Assembly: GCA_023428025.1 (NCBI GenBank)
Contig: JAEYZN010000013.1
Span: forward strand, 1 to 64,000
Direction: 5' to 3'
DNA length: 64,000 nucleotides
From: Bacillota bacterium
GTDB taxonomy: Bacteria > Bacillota > Clostridia > Christensenellales > SZUA-584
Part shown: piece after piece, positions 37,201 to 45,415 of the stretch
Layout: every line of letters begins with the position of its first letter
Position numbering within the stretch: position 1 is the first letter of the stretch
The notes under the pieces: model-generated
The model's database searches: none
Seen by the model: the letters and a program-made list of their open reading frames with translations, nothing else
Told to the model about the DNA's origin: nothing
Translations under genes and position numbers: made by a program

Positions 37201-37527
37201 TTATTCCCGGATTATGCCGTCCCGGTACGGGCAGCGCGACCACAGCCAGCAGAAGTCGCAGCAGGTCCGCCGTCTCCTGCGCCCTGCGCACGCGTCCTGC
37301 CAGATGCCGCCGCATACGTCCCGGCATCCGCCGCGGTCTTCGAAGTCTGCGCTGTTCCGGTCGGAACGTTTGCGCCGCCTGCCGCTGATACTGTCGCCCC
37401 GGACGCCGGTGCGGTCATCACATTCGAAGCTGTCCCGCTCCGCACATCTGAACCGACTGCCGCTGTCCACACCGTTAAGGCGGTCCAATATGGCATCGTC
37501 GCAGTCATGGAATCTCTCACAGCTCAT
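37201..37527 (-). CDS. Cys/Arg-rich small protein
   Basis: 108 residues from ATG 37527, preceded by GGGGGTGAAGCTC in the same context as the 23.7 kb Gly/Trp/Cys peptide gene. It contains about eleven Cys and many Arg and Asp. The N-terminus is MSCERFHDCDDAILDRLNG; the C-terminus has closely spaced Cys pairs and aromatic residues around RRRRRTCCDFCWLW. No known family. It has its own terminator. The shared leader with the other Cys-rich gene argues that both are made at the same time, possibly during spore formation; that is inference. Confidence 0.65.
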   Translation of the reverse strand: MSCERFHDCDDAILDRLNGVDSGSRFRCAERDSFECDDRTGVRGDSISGRRRKRSDRNSADFEDRGGCRDVCGGIWQDACAGRRRRRTCCDFCWLWSRCPYRDGIIRE

Positions 37528-37563
37528 GAGCTTCACCCCCATATCTCATATATATTCAGTGAC
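37528..37563 (-). promoter_or_regulatory. Shared leader, copy B
   Basis: Minus strand GTCACTGAATATATATG (37547-37563), six bases, then GGGGGTGAAGCTCATG. It is nearly the same as copy A at 23742-23778. Confidence 0.6.
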
Positions 37564-37610
37564 ATGGTAAAGTGCATTCAGATGATACGAAATATATGGA
37601 TAAACAGGTA

Positions 37611-37654
37611 TTGGCAGAAATACCGATCGGAGTTATGATAACTATGTTATCATA
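37611..37654 (+). promoter_or_regulatory. Promoter overlapped by a perfect palindrome
   Basis: TTGGCA (37611-37616), 17 bp, TATGAT (37634-37639). The -10 is the left half of a perfect inverted repeat, TATGATAAC / GTTATCATA with a 3-bp centre (37634-37654). A repressor bound there would block the promoter. The paralogous OsmC gene at 50.9 kb has the same TTGGCA and 17-bp spacing but not the palindrome. Confidence 0.7.
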
Positions 37655-37675
37655 GATAAACGAGGAGAGGCGCAA

Positions 37676-37801
37676 ATGGGGGCGATAATGACCGCTTCGG
37701 CGGAGCTGCCAAACGGCAGGATGCTGTTTCTGGGTGAACCCGGCGGGCATACGGTGACGACCGATTATGTGCCGCCATCAGCGGCGCAAGCCGGGGAATA
37801 A
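37676..37801 (+). pseudogene. Truncated OsmC-family gene (N-terminal 40 codons)
   Basis: ATG 37676 after GAGGAGAGG. The 41-residue frame matches the start of the intact OsmC protein at 50927: MGAIMTAS...GRMLFLGEPGGHTVTTDYVPP against VGAVVKAR...GRKMMFMGESGGHTVTLDYIPP. It then ends in TAA without either catalytic Cys. The intact promoter and ribosome site suggest it is still transcribed and now leads into the next gene. Confidence 0.75.
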
Positions 37802-37808
37802 GGCTGAA

Positions 37809-38312
37809 GTGGAGAGGATATCGCGGGCGGAGCTAAATACGTTGGAGGACGATGCGCTGATTGAAGCGTGCATCGGCCCGACGCTAAGGCGCATGATGGG
37901 CAAAAGCCTGACCGACAAGGTAAGGCTGACGGGCGGACTGACAAGCGGCCAGCGCGCGCTGCTGATGTTTAAGATGGTACAGGGGCACTGCGGCGGCGGA
38001 ACGCTGGCGCTGTTCCGGCAACTCTCATACCTGCTCATCCACAAGGGCGTATGGATGGGGATCAAAAAGGGTTTTGACCACTTCGGCGACAGGGCGCTGG
38101 GGCAGCTGGCCGACAGGCTGGAAGCCGCGTACCTCGTGATTGCGGCGGACAGCCCGGCGCTGGCCGGCTGGGAGCGGGATACGAGCCCTGCCGTCAGCGC
38201 GATGCTGGAGCCGCTGGACCGGGACCTGCGCGAGCAGATGCCCGCGTATATCAAAACCGTCGTCTCCAGCATACGGCGGCGGCCTGACGAATACGTCAGG
38301 GTCGTGGACTGA
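37809..38312 (+). CDS. Uncharacterised helical protein
   Basis: About 167 residues from GTG 37809 (the frame is open further upstream to 37767 and overlaps the OsmC fragment). Mostly helical, soluble and without signal peptide. The segment LTSGQRALLMFKMVQGHCGGGTLALFRQLSYLLIHKGVWMGIKKGFDHFGDRALGQLADRLEAAY is faintly like DUF4375-type proteins, but I would not assign it. Transcription probably starts at the palindromic promoter at 37611. A strong terminator follows. Confidence 0.6.
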   Translation: MERISRAELNTLEDDALIEACIGPTLRRMMGKSLTDKVRLTGGLTSGQRALLMFKMVQGHCGGGTLALFRQLSYLLIHKGVWMGIKKGFDHFGDRALGQLADRLEAAYLVIAADSPALAGWERDTSPAVSAMLEPLDRDLREQMPAYIKTVVSSIRRRPDEYVRVVD

Positions 38313-38350
38313 CCTGCTGGTGATGCCGCCCGCGGCGGCAGAGCAAACGC

Positions 38351-38380
38351 AAAAAACACCGTGTCAAACGGTGTTTTTTA
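38351..38380 (+). terminator. Rho-independent terminator
   Basis: Perfect AAAAAACACCG / CGGTGTTTTTT stem with a 7-nt loop. Confidence 0.9.
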
Positions 38381-38450
38381 TCCCTTATGGCTGCATATCA
38401 TGCGATGGATACAGGCTGTGTATGTATTGTGAAAAGGGTTTATGCGCTTA

Positions 38451-38873
38451 TCAGCGGGGGCGGCCCGACACGTTGACCGTGATGTTGCCGCGGGTCGCGT
38501 GCGAGTACGGACATACGGTGTGCGCTTCCTGCGCGATGCTGTCCGCCAGCGCCGCGTCGTCGGTATCCACGACGGCGACGAGCGTGACCTCCAGCTGGAA
38601 ATTACCGGCGTCGTTGCGGCCGATGCCCACGGTGGCCTGCACATCCGGCGGGGGAAGGTTCAGCTTGCGTACGCGAACCACGTGCTGCAACGCACTGCCG
38701 AAGCAGGAGGCGTAGCCAGCCGCGAAAAGCTGCTCGGGGTTGATGCCCTCTTTCTTGTTGCCGCCCATTTCGGCGGGCAAAGCCATTTCGAAATCAATCG
38801 GTGTTCCCTCCACACGGACATGACCGTTGCGGCCGCCTGTGGAATATGCTGTTGTCTCATATGCGATGTTCAT
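38451..38873 (-). CDS. Organic hydroperoxide resistance protein (Ohr/OsmC family)
   Basis: 140 residues from ATG 38873 with a strong AAGGAGGTG. The two reactive cysteines are in their family contexts, GYASCFGSALQHV and HTVCPYSHATRGNI, and the N-terminal strand motif YETTAYSTGGRNGHV is typical of Ohr. The enzyme reduces organic peroxides with a dithiol cofactor in the cytosol. No OhrR-type MarR regulator is adjacent. It is one of three OsmC-superfamily reading frames in the window. Confidence 0.92.
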   Translation of the reverse strand: MNIAYETTAYSTGGRNGHVRVEGTPIDFEMALPAEMGGNKKEGINPEQLFAAGYASCFGSALQHVVRVRKLNLPPPDVQATVGIGRNDAGNFQLEVTLVAVVDTDDAALADSIAQEAHTVCPYSHATRGNITVNVSGRPR

Positions 38874-38980
38874 GGTGGCACCTCCTTTTGATGCTGTTAT
38901 TATACACCATCTTTTCAAATAAATCAATAATGGTTCCGAATAATAATTTTATTTTTTAGACTTGTCAACGGATATGTTCT

Positions 38981-39011
38981 CCAAAAAATGAGCCGCCTCA
39001 ATTGGGCGGCC
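38981..39011 (-). terminator. Rho-independent terminator
   Basis: GCCGCCC / GGCGGC stem with an AATTGA loop, then a T run on the minus strand, downstream of the glyoxalase fragment. Confidence 0.65.
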
Positions 39012-39037
39012 CGGATTCATGTTTCTAACTGTCCATG

Positions 39038-39274
39038 TTATCCATATAAAGCCGTTCGGAGCTGGTCGTGAAGCTGTTTCTGCACTATTTGAATAAGGTT
39101 GCCGCACGTATCATCGAAGACGGCGATTGTGACTTCGCCCATTTCTGTCGGTTCCATAGTAAACTTCACGCCTTTTTCCATTAACCGCTTGTACTCACTG
39201 CGAATATCCGCAACGCCAACATTGTCGCCGGGATGCCCTGCGAATTCGAAGAAGCGCAGAGGATTTACCGGCAA
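39038..39274 (-). pseudogene. C-terminal half of a VOC/glyoxalase-like protein
   Basis: The 78-residue frame matches only the second beta-alpha-beta-beta-beta unit of vicinal-oxygen-chelate proteins (VADIRSEYKRLMEKGVKFTMEPTEMGEVTIAVFDDTCGNLIQIVQ). The first unit with its metal ligand is missing, and no continuation is found upstream in any minus-strand frame. It is probably non-functional. Confidence 0.65.
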
Positions 39275-39403
39275 TCCCGAAACGGCGTTTGGAAACCCAT
39301 AAACGCCGCGCGCCGTCGGCGCATAGTATATAGCGTCACCGCCGGTTGTTTGGCCCCGGTATTGCGGGGCGGAACGTGGTGAACAAAGGGGAGGTTATAA
39401 CCG

Positions 39404-39607
39404 ATGGAGAACAAGCAGAACAGATGGAAAAGCAAGATCCTGTGGGCTGCGATTGCCGCGCAGGTGGTGGCGATACTCGCCTTTACCGGCGTGCTCAAGC
39501 TCATCGGCGTCACCGAAGACTGGGTCAACACCGTGGTCGGCGGCGTGCTGCAGCTTCTGGTGCTGCTCGGGGTGATCAACAATCCCACCGATTCGGAAAA
39601 CTATTAA
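39404..39607 (+). CDS. Phage holin-like small membrane protein
   Basis: 67 residues, ATG 39404 after AGGGGAGG. A hydrophobic stretch SKILWAAIAAQVVAILAFTGVLKLIGV and a second one VNTVVGGVLQLLVLLGVI are joined by a short loop, and the end NNPTDSENY is characteristic of phage holins. Holins form membrane pores for endolysin release. No lysin or phage structural gene is adjacent, so it is a remnant or has been recruited. It lies just before the ger operon, from which a terminator separates it. Confidence 0.75.
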   Translation: MENKQNRWKSKILWAAIAAQVVAILAFTGVLKLIGVTEDWVNTVVGGVLQLLVLLGVINNPTDSENY

Positions 39608-39622
39608 CGGTGACGATGACCG

Positions 39623-39651
39623 AAAAGCGCTCCTGACAAGGGCGCTTTTTG
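39623..39651 (+). terminator. Rho-independent terminator
   Basis: AAAAGCGC / GCGCTTTT stem with an 11-nt loop after the holin-like gene. Confidence 0.85.
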
Positions 39652-39695
39652 TGTTGCAGGCAAAGATTTCACGGTATCACGCTCGATTTGCTTTG

Positions 39696-39726
39696 TGTAT
39701 ATCGATCGCATATTTGCGCCGTATTT
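39696..39726 (+). promoter_or_regulatory. Possible forespore-type promoter of the ger operon
   Basis: TGTATA followed after 18 bp by CGTATTT. The -35 fits the sigma-G/sigma-F consensus (TGNATA) well and the -10 only partly. In Bacillus, ger operons are sigma-G dependent; assignment here is tentative. Confidence 0.3.
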
Positions 39727-39766
39727 TAAGGATAATAACGGTGAGACAATCAAAAAGGGGTTTTGC

Positions 39767-41320
39767 ATGTATCGGGGTTCATCTGCCAGAAAGCAGCGAA
39801 AGCAGCGCATTATGGACGAACGGGTCGGCGAAATGAGCGGCTCTCTTGACAGCCTGTCGCTGACGGATTCGCTGGAGGAAAACGTGACGCTGATGGAGCA
39901 GCTGTTTGTCGATGTGGACACGGTGCTGGTGCGCCGCATCAACAACCAAAATGACAGCGCGTTGAAATTCGCCCTCGTGTACAGCGAGGGCATGGTGGAC
40001 AGGGACGCCATCAGCGAGTTTATCGTCCGGCCCTTGTCGATATCCGGGGCGATAAAGCCGGGCGCGGACCTGATCGCCAGCCTTATCGGGCAGGTGCTGG
40101 ATGCGGACGAGGCTGATGAGACGAGCAGCGTGAAAACCATTGTGGAGGCCATCAGCTACGGCGATACGGTGCTGCTCGCGGAGGGTGCGGCGCAGGCGGT
40201 GGTGATGAACACCAAGTGCTTCAAGACGCGGGCCGTGGCCGAGCCGGAAAGCGAGCGGAGCCTGACAGGGCCGCGCGAGGGGTTTAACGAGTGCATGATG
40301 ATCAATCTGTCGCTGATCCGGCGCAAGGTGCGCACCAACGAGCTGAAGATAAAGCTGCGCGAGTTTGGCCGGCGCACGAAAACCCAGGCCTGCATCTGCT
40401 ACATGGACGGTCTGGTGAACAAGGCGATTCTAAAGGAACTGGAGCGGCGGCTGGACAGCGTGGATATCGACGGGGTGCTGGACACGCAATATCTGGCCGA
40501 GATCATCAGGGACAGCCGGATGTCGCTGTTCCGCACCACGGGTAATACCGAGCGGCCGGACGTGGTCATCGGCAAGCTGCTGGAGGGCCGCATCGCGGTG
40601 TTGGTGGATGGCTCGCCGGTGGCTTTAACGGTGCCGTATCTGTTTATCGAGAACTTCCAGAGCGGGGAGGATTACTACTTCAGCTTCTATTTCACGTCCT
40701 TCTCGCGGCTGCTGCGCATACTCGGGTTTTTCCTCACCGTATTGGTGCCGGGGTTGTATGTGGCGATTGTGGCGTTTCATCACGAGATACTGCCCACGCA
40801 GCTGCTGGTCAACGTCGCGACGGAACGGACGAGCGTGCCGCTGCCCGCCGCGCTGGAGGCATTCCTGATGCTGATCGTGTTTGATCTGCTCCGGGAGACC
40901 GGCGCGCGTATGCCGGGCAACATCGGACAGGCGCTCAGCATCGTGGGCGCGCTGGTCATCGGGCAGGCGGCGGTGGAAGCCAAGATGGTGGCCGCGCCGA
41001 TGATCATTGTAGTGGCGCTGACGGGCATCACCTCGTTGCTGGTGCCCAAGCTGAACGCGCCGATCATCTATATTCGTATGCTGCTGCTGCTGGTCTCCAC
41101 AATGTTCGGTTTTTACGGGCTGGTGCTGGGCGCCTCGGCGGTGGTCATCCATGTCATCAATATGCGCACGTTCGGCATCCCGGTACTGACGCTGACAGGG
41201 AATTTGAATAAACAGGAGACAAGGGACACATGGGTGCGCGACCCCTGGTGGATGCTGAAGCTGCGCCCCCGCATGGCGGCGGACCGCACGCGCATGAAAA
41301 ACGGCGGTGGACAGAGTTGA
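39767..41320 (+). CDS. GerA-family spore germination receptor subunit A
   Basis: 517 residues from ATG 39767 (AAAAAGGGG upstream; the open frame before it lacks a ribosome site). The N-terminal soluble half begins SLTDSLEENVTLMEQLF and includes the conserved FRTTGNTERPDVVIGKLLEGRIAVLVDGSPVALTVPYLFIENFQSGEDYY. The C-terminal half has about five membrane helices with the family segment ILPTQLLVNVATERTSVPLPAALEAFLMLIVFDLLRETGARMP. In spores it sits in the inner membrane as part of the nutrient germinant receptor. Its stop overlaps the gerC start (TTGA). Confidence 0.95.
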   Translation: MYRGSSARKQRKQRIMDERVGEMSGSLDSLSLTDSLEENVTLMEQLFVDVDTVLVRRINNQNDSALKFALVYSEGMVDRDAISEFIVRPLSISGAIKPGADLIASLIGQVLDADEADETSSVKTIVEAISYGDTVLLAEGAAQAVVMNTKCFKTRAVAEPESERSLTGPREGFNECMMINLSLIRRKVRTNELKIKLREFGRRTKTQACICYMDGLVNKAILKELERRLDSVDIDGVLDTQYLAEIIRDSRMSLFRTTGNTERPDVVIGKLLEGRIAVLVDGSPVALTVPYLFIENFQSGEDYYFSFYFTSFSRLLRILGFFLTVLVPGLYVAIVAFHHEILPTQLLVNVATERTSVPLPAALEAFLMLIVFDLLRETGARMPGNIGQALSIVGALVIGQAAVEAKMVAAPMIIVVALTGITSLLVPKLNAPIIYIRMLLLLVSTMFGFYGLVLGASAVVIHVINMRTFGIPVLTLTGNLNKQETRDTWVRDPWWMLKLRPRMAADRTRMKNGGGQS

Positions 41321-42459
41321 GAAAGACGACGATGCTCATCGCGATGGTTTTTATGGCCGCCGCGCTGCTGACCGGCTGCTGGAATTACCGTGGACTCAAT
41401 GAGATGGCCATCACGGCCGGCGTGGCGGTGGACCGCGACCCAAAGACGGGCCTTTACCATATGAGCCTCGAGATCATCGACCTCTCCGGGCCGGTGAAGG
41501 AGCAGGGCATAAAAGCGAAACTCATCGAATCGTACGGCGTGACGCTTTTTGACGCGGTGCGCAACACCAAAAAGAGGACCGTCAACAAGGTTTACTTCGG
41601 GCATATGGAGTTGGTGATATTCAGCGACGAAGTGGCGCGCAGCATGGATATGAGCAGCCTCATCGACTTTTTTCTGCGGGACGCGGAATGCCGGGAAACC
41701 ATGTGTGTGGCCATATCGCAGGAACCCGCCGCAAAAGACCTGCTGAGCATCGAGGGGATAGGACAGCCGGTTGTGGCGTTTGAGATACGCAAGATCATAC
41801 AGGAGGACAATAAGGTGACGTCTTCCACGCCGGTTATAGAGATGTATGAAATTTACAATACGTTGAACGCGCAGGGCATCGAGCTGGCGCTGCCCGCTTA
41901 ACACAACACCATCAACGACGGCGAGCCGACGAGCGAGGCCAACGGCACGGCGGTGTTCAAGAACCAGCGGCTGGTGGGATATCTGTCGCCTGAGGAGACC
42001 AAGTATTTTTTATTTGCTACGAACAAGGTGGAGGGCGGCGTGATCACCTGTGCGTCCACCGGTGAAGGGCCGGAAGACACCACGCTGGAGATATCCAAGA
42101 ACAAGGGCACGATGTCGTTCGATTATAAGGACGGGCAGATTTCCGTCACTGTGGAGACGGAGACGGACACCTATCTCAATGAGATTGACCAGCCGATGGA
42201 TGCGCTGGACCTCGCCAGTATAAAGATGGTGGAGAACAGCGCCTCGCAAAAGGTGATGCGGGGCATCTCGGATGTCATCGAGCATGTCAGGACGGCGTAT
42301 AACGCGGACATATTCGGGTTCGGCAACATGATATACAAAAACGACCAGAAATTATGGCAGCAGCTGGCGGACAAGTGGGATGAAGTGTTTCCGGCACTGA
42401 CGGTGAACGTGAAGTGCAAGGTCAACATCGTCAACGCCGCGTCTTTCAAGCAGTCATGA
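41317..42459 (+). pseudogene. GerC-family germination lipoprotein interrupted by one in-frame stop
   Basis: Starts at TTG 41317, overlapping the subunit A stop. The signal peptide ends with lipobox LLTGC, followed by WNYRGLNEMAITAGVAVDRD, the classic Ger(x)C opening. The frame is interrupted by TAA at 41899-41901 and resumes with no shift: HNTINDGEPTSEANGTAVFKNQRLVGYLSPEETKYFLFATNKVEGGVITC, then the usual C-terminal domain to 42459. Total length is about 380 codons, normal for the family. A 194-residue truncated lipoprotein or read-through are the possible outcomes. A GTG at 41953 could restart the distal part, but without a good ribosome site. Confidence 0.85.
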
Positions 42460-42472
42460 AAGGCGGGCGCGT

Positions 42473-42685
42473 ATGCTGACGGTGATTGTACTGATATTGT
42501 TCGGTTTGACGGCGGCGCTGGACTGGCTGCCGGGCATCAAAAACAAGCCGAAGAAGGAAACGGTGGTTTACGGCCTGATGATGGCAGCCGCCCTGGCCGT
42601 GCTTTTTTTGTATACCGTGGACGTAAAAGTGCCGGGCCCGTCCGGGGCGATACGCGGCGTGGTGGAGTCGATAATCCCCAAATAA
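42473..42685 (+). CDS. Small two-TM protein of the ger operon
   Basis: 70 residues, two hydrophobic helices (MLTVIVLILFGLTAALDWLPGI and VVYGLMMAAALAVLFLYTV) joined by a basic loop NKPKKE. It lies between gerC (13-bp gap) and the permease (19-bp gap), so it is a member of the operon. Small accessory D subunits are known in some germination receptors; whether this is an equivalent cannot be told from sequence. Confidence 0.75.
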   Translation: MLTVIVLILFGLTAALDWLPGIKNKPKKETVVYGLMMAAALAVLFLYTVDVKVPGPSGAIRGVVESIIPK

Positions 42686-42704
42686 GGCCGCAAGGAGATA
42701 TGCC

Positions 42705-43814
42705 GTGCGTAAGGAACTGATATCGAAAAAACAGGGAATAAGCATCATCATGATGTTCATATTTGGAAGCAGCGTGGTGATGGGCGTGAACTCGGAGGCG
42801 AGACAGGATTCCTGGCTGTCGCTGATCGTGGCGACGGTGGGCACCATCCCGATCATACTGGTGTATGCGCGCATTATGCGCCTGAACCCTGGCATGGACA
42901 TATTTGAAATACTCGAATCGCTGCTGGGAAAGGTGGCGGGCAAGGTGGCTGTCGCGCTGATGAGCTGGTACGCGCTGCATCTGACGGCGCTGGTGCTGCG
43001 CAACTTTTCTGAATTCATACAGATTACCTCGATGCCCGAAACGCCGCAGCTTCCTATCATGATCGTGATGATGCTGGTGACGGCATACATGGCCAAAAGC
43101 GGTATCGAAGCACTGGGGCGCTGGGCGCTGGTGATGATGCCGGTGGCGCTGGCGATGGTGCTGCTGACGGTGCTGCTGTGTGTGAACAAGATGGATTATT
43201 CCAATATACAGCCTGTGATGGCGCATTCGTTCGGAGATATTACATCCGCCGCCTTTTCACTGTTTGCTTTTCCGTTTGCCGAAACGGTGCTGGTGCTGGG
43301 TGTGGCCGGCGCGGTCAAAAAAACGGACAGTCCGTACAGGCTGTATGTGGGGTCCGTGGTTCTGGGTGCGCTGGTGCTGCTGCTGGTGCTGCTGCGCAAT
43401 ATTGAGATGCTGGGCCCGGCGATGATGGGCGCCGAGTTCTTTCCGTCTTATACGGCGGCGCGCGTTATCGCCGTGGGCGACTTTCTGTCCCGTATTGAGA
43501 TTGGCATCGCGATGAACTTCATACTGGCGGGCATTGTAAAAATCACGATATGCTTGATGGCCGCCACCAAAGGCGTGGCGCGGTTGTTTGACATCGACGA
43601 CTACCGCCGGCTCGTGATGCCGGCAGGGCTGCTGGCGGTGGCGCTATGCGCCATCTTGTATGACAATACGATGGAGATGTTCACCTTTCTGCCCATTTAC
43701 CAGTATTACGCGCTGCCGTTCCAGGTGGGAATCCCGCTTGTCGTGTGGATCGCTGCGGAGATAAAGGCCAGGAAGCAAAAGAAGCAGGCCGCGGTGCCGG
43801 TGACGGGCGCATGA
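42705..43814 (+). CDS. GerB-family spore germination permease
   Basis: 369 residues, GTG 42705 with CAAGGAGA upstream. About ten membrane helices in the amino-acid-permease-like fold of the Spore_permease family; the opening KKQGISIIMMFIFGSSVVMGVNSEARQDSWLSLIVA is typical. In germination receptors this subunit carries the germinant binding pocket. It is the last gene of the A-C-(small)-B operon. A short C-terminal Lys/Gln-rich tail follows the last helix. Confidence 0.93.
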   Translation: MRKELISKKQGISIIMMFIFGSSVVMGVNSEARQDSWLSLIVATVGTIPIILVYARIMRLNPGMDIFEILESLLGKVAGKVAVALMSWYALHLTALVLRNFSEFIQITSMPETPQLPIMIVMMLVTAYMAKSGIEALGRWALVMMPVALAMVLLTVLLCVNKMDYSNIQPVMAHSFGDITSAAFSLFAFPFAETVLVLGVAGAVKKTDSPYRLYVGSVVLGALVLLLVLLRNIEMLGPAMMGAEFFPSYTAARVIAVGDFLSRIEIGIAMNFILAGIVKITICLMAATKGVARLFDIDDYRRLVMPAGLLAVALCAILYDNTMEMFTFLPIYQYYALPFQVGIPLVVWIAAEIKARKQKKQAAVPVTGA

Positions 43815-44026
43815 ACCGAACCCGATTCTGCCGCATTTTAATTCTCATTATCCAATGAGCTTTACCACTAACATAATATAGTGCGGCTGGAGCACAACTG
43901 GAAGCCTGAAAAACGCCTTTGCCAGCACGCATATATTTTCATTGACACCATTGCCGGAATCATGGCATAATCGTCGTAATATCGATCTTTTACCCGCAAA
44001 TAATACAAAAAGGCAGGATAAGTAGC

Positions 44027-45244
44027 ATGGAAGCGACAGGAAAGACCTATAACCGCTGGATTCCGGTTTTGGCCGGCATTGCGATTCAGCTCTGTCTTGG
44101 CACGGCATATATCTGGGGCGTGTTTCAGCCCAAGGTGGTGGAATTGGGCTGGGCGCAGACGGACGCGGCGCTCACGTATTCGCTGCTTTTGGGCATACTC
44201 ACTTTCGGCAGCATGGTCGGCGGCAAGATACAGGATAAGATGTCTCCCAAGCCGGTGCTCATCATCGGCGGCGTGATACTCGCGGCGGGCTTCTTCCTGG
44301 CAGGACTGGCCACGCCGGAGACGCCGTGGCTGCTGTGGCTCACGTACGGCGTGGCGGGCGGCTTTGGCATGGGCATGACGTATACCACCACCATCGCGGT
44401 TTGCCAGAAATGGTTTCCCGACAAGCGCGGCCTCATCACGGGCATCATCGTCTCGGCGCTGGGCTTCGGCGGGCTGGTGTTTACGCCGGTGGCCAACGCG
44501 CTGATCGGCAGCGTGGGCGTGATGGCGACGTTCCAGTGGTTTTCTCTGATATTCCTGGCGGTGACGGTGGTCTGCGGACTGATCATCAAGAACCCGCCGC
44601 AGGGCTTCGTCCCCGCGGGGTGGACGCCGCCCGCCAAAAAGGCGAACGCGGCGCACGTGCAGGACCTGTCCCCCGGGCAGGCGCTGAAGACGCCGCAGTA
44701 TTACATGATCACCATCGCGATGCTGCTGGCCTGCGCCGCCGGGCTCATGGTCATCCCGTTCGCGAAGACGCTGGGCCTCGACCAGGGCCTGGCGCCTGAG
44801 GTGGCTGTGGTGGGCGTGATGCTGATCACCGGCTTTAACTCGGCGGGCCGCCTGTTCTGGGGCTGGGTGTCGGACAGGTTGGGCCGTAAAAAGACGCTGA
44901 TACTGCTGATGATCATCGCGGCGGTGGCGATACCCTTCGCGGCGATCGCACCCGGATATCTGGTGTTCGTGCTGATCGCCGTGGTGGGCTTCTCGTACGG
45001 CGGCTTCCTCGGCGTGTTCCCGGCGCTGACGGCGGACTTCTTCGGCATCAAAAACATGGGCGTGAACTATGGCATGGTGCTGATGGGCTTCGGCATCGGC
45101 GCGGTGGCTTCGTCTTACGTCGCGGCGTATTTCAAGGAGCTGTCGGGCGGGTTCCTCGTTCCGTTCCTGATCGCTTCGGCTGCGGCGGTGGTGGCCGCGG
45201 TGCTTACCGCATTTTTAAAGCCGCCGAAGAAGCATGGCGCGTAA
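44027..45244 (+). CDS. MFS transporter, oxalate/formate antiporter (OFA) family
   Basis: 405 residues, twelve helices. The opening NRWIPVLAGIAIQLCLGTAYIWGVFQP and the helix-4 to -5 segment GGFGMGMTYTTTIAVCQKWFPDKRGLITGIIVSALGFGGLVF are OFA-family signatures, as is the long central loop with Pro (NPPQGFVPAGWTPP). Family members exchange carboxylates such as oxalate/formate or move lactate; the substrate is not decidable here. It is monocistronic. GGATAAGT before the ATG is a modest ribosome site. Confidence 0.88.
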   Translation: MEATGKTYNRWIPVLAGIAIQLCLGTAYIWGVFQPKVVELGWAQTDAALTYSLLLGILTFGSMVGGKIQDKMSPKPVLIIGGVILAAGFFLAGLATPETPWLLWLTYGVAGGFGMGMTYTTTIAVCQKWFPDKRGLITGIIVSALGFGGLVFTPVANALIGSVGVMATFQWFSLIFLAVTVVCGLIIKNPPQGFVPAGWTPPAKKANAAHVQDLSPGQALKTPQYYMITIAMLLACAAGLMVIPFAKTLGLDQGLAPEVAVVGVMLITGFNSAGRLFWGWVSDRLGRKKTLILLMIIAAVAIPFAAIAPGYLVFVLIAVVGFSYGGFLGVFPALTADFFGIKNMGVNYGMVLMGFGIGAVASSYVAAYFKELSGGFLVPFLIASAAAVVAAVLTAFLKPPKKHGA

Positions 45245-45267
45245 AGAAAACGCATCGCAGAGTGATG

Positions 45268-45296
45268 AAATCCCATGGCGAAAGCTGTGGGATTTT
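45268..45296 (+). terminator. Probable terminator of the MFS gene
   Basis: AAATCCCA / TGGGATTT stem with a 12-nt loop and a short T run. Confidence 0.5.
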
Positions 45297-45415
45297 GAAA
45301 TAGCTTCATACACAGAGATAATCCGTGTTTGAAGGAGATAGTTGTTTGCAGACACGATTATTTGCAATTAATGCGGTTTTAAGCTGTTTGAAAAAACGGA
45401 AACGATCTGTTAAAG

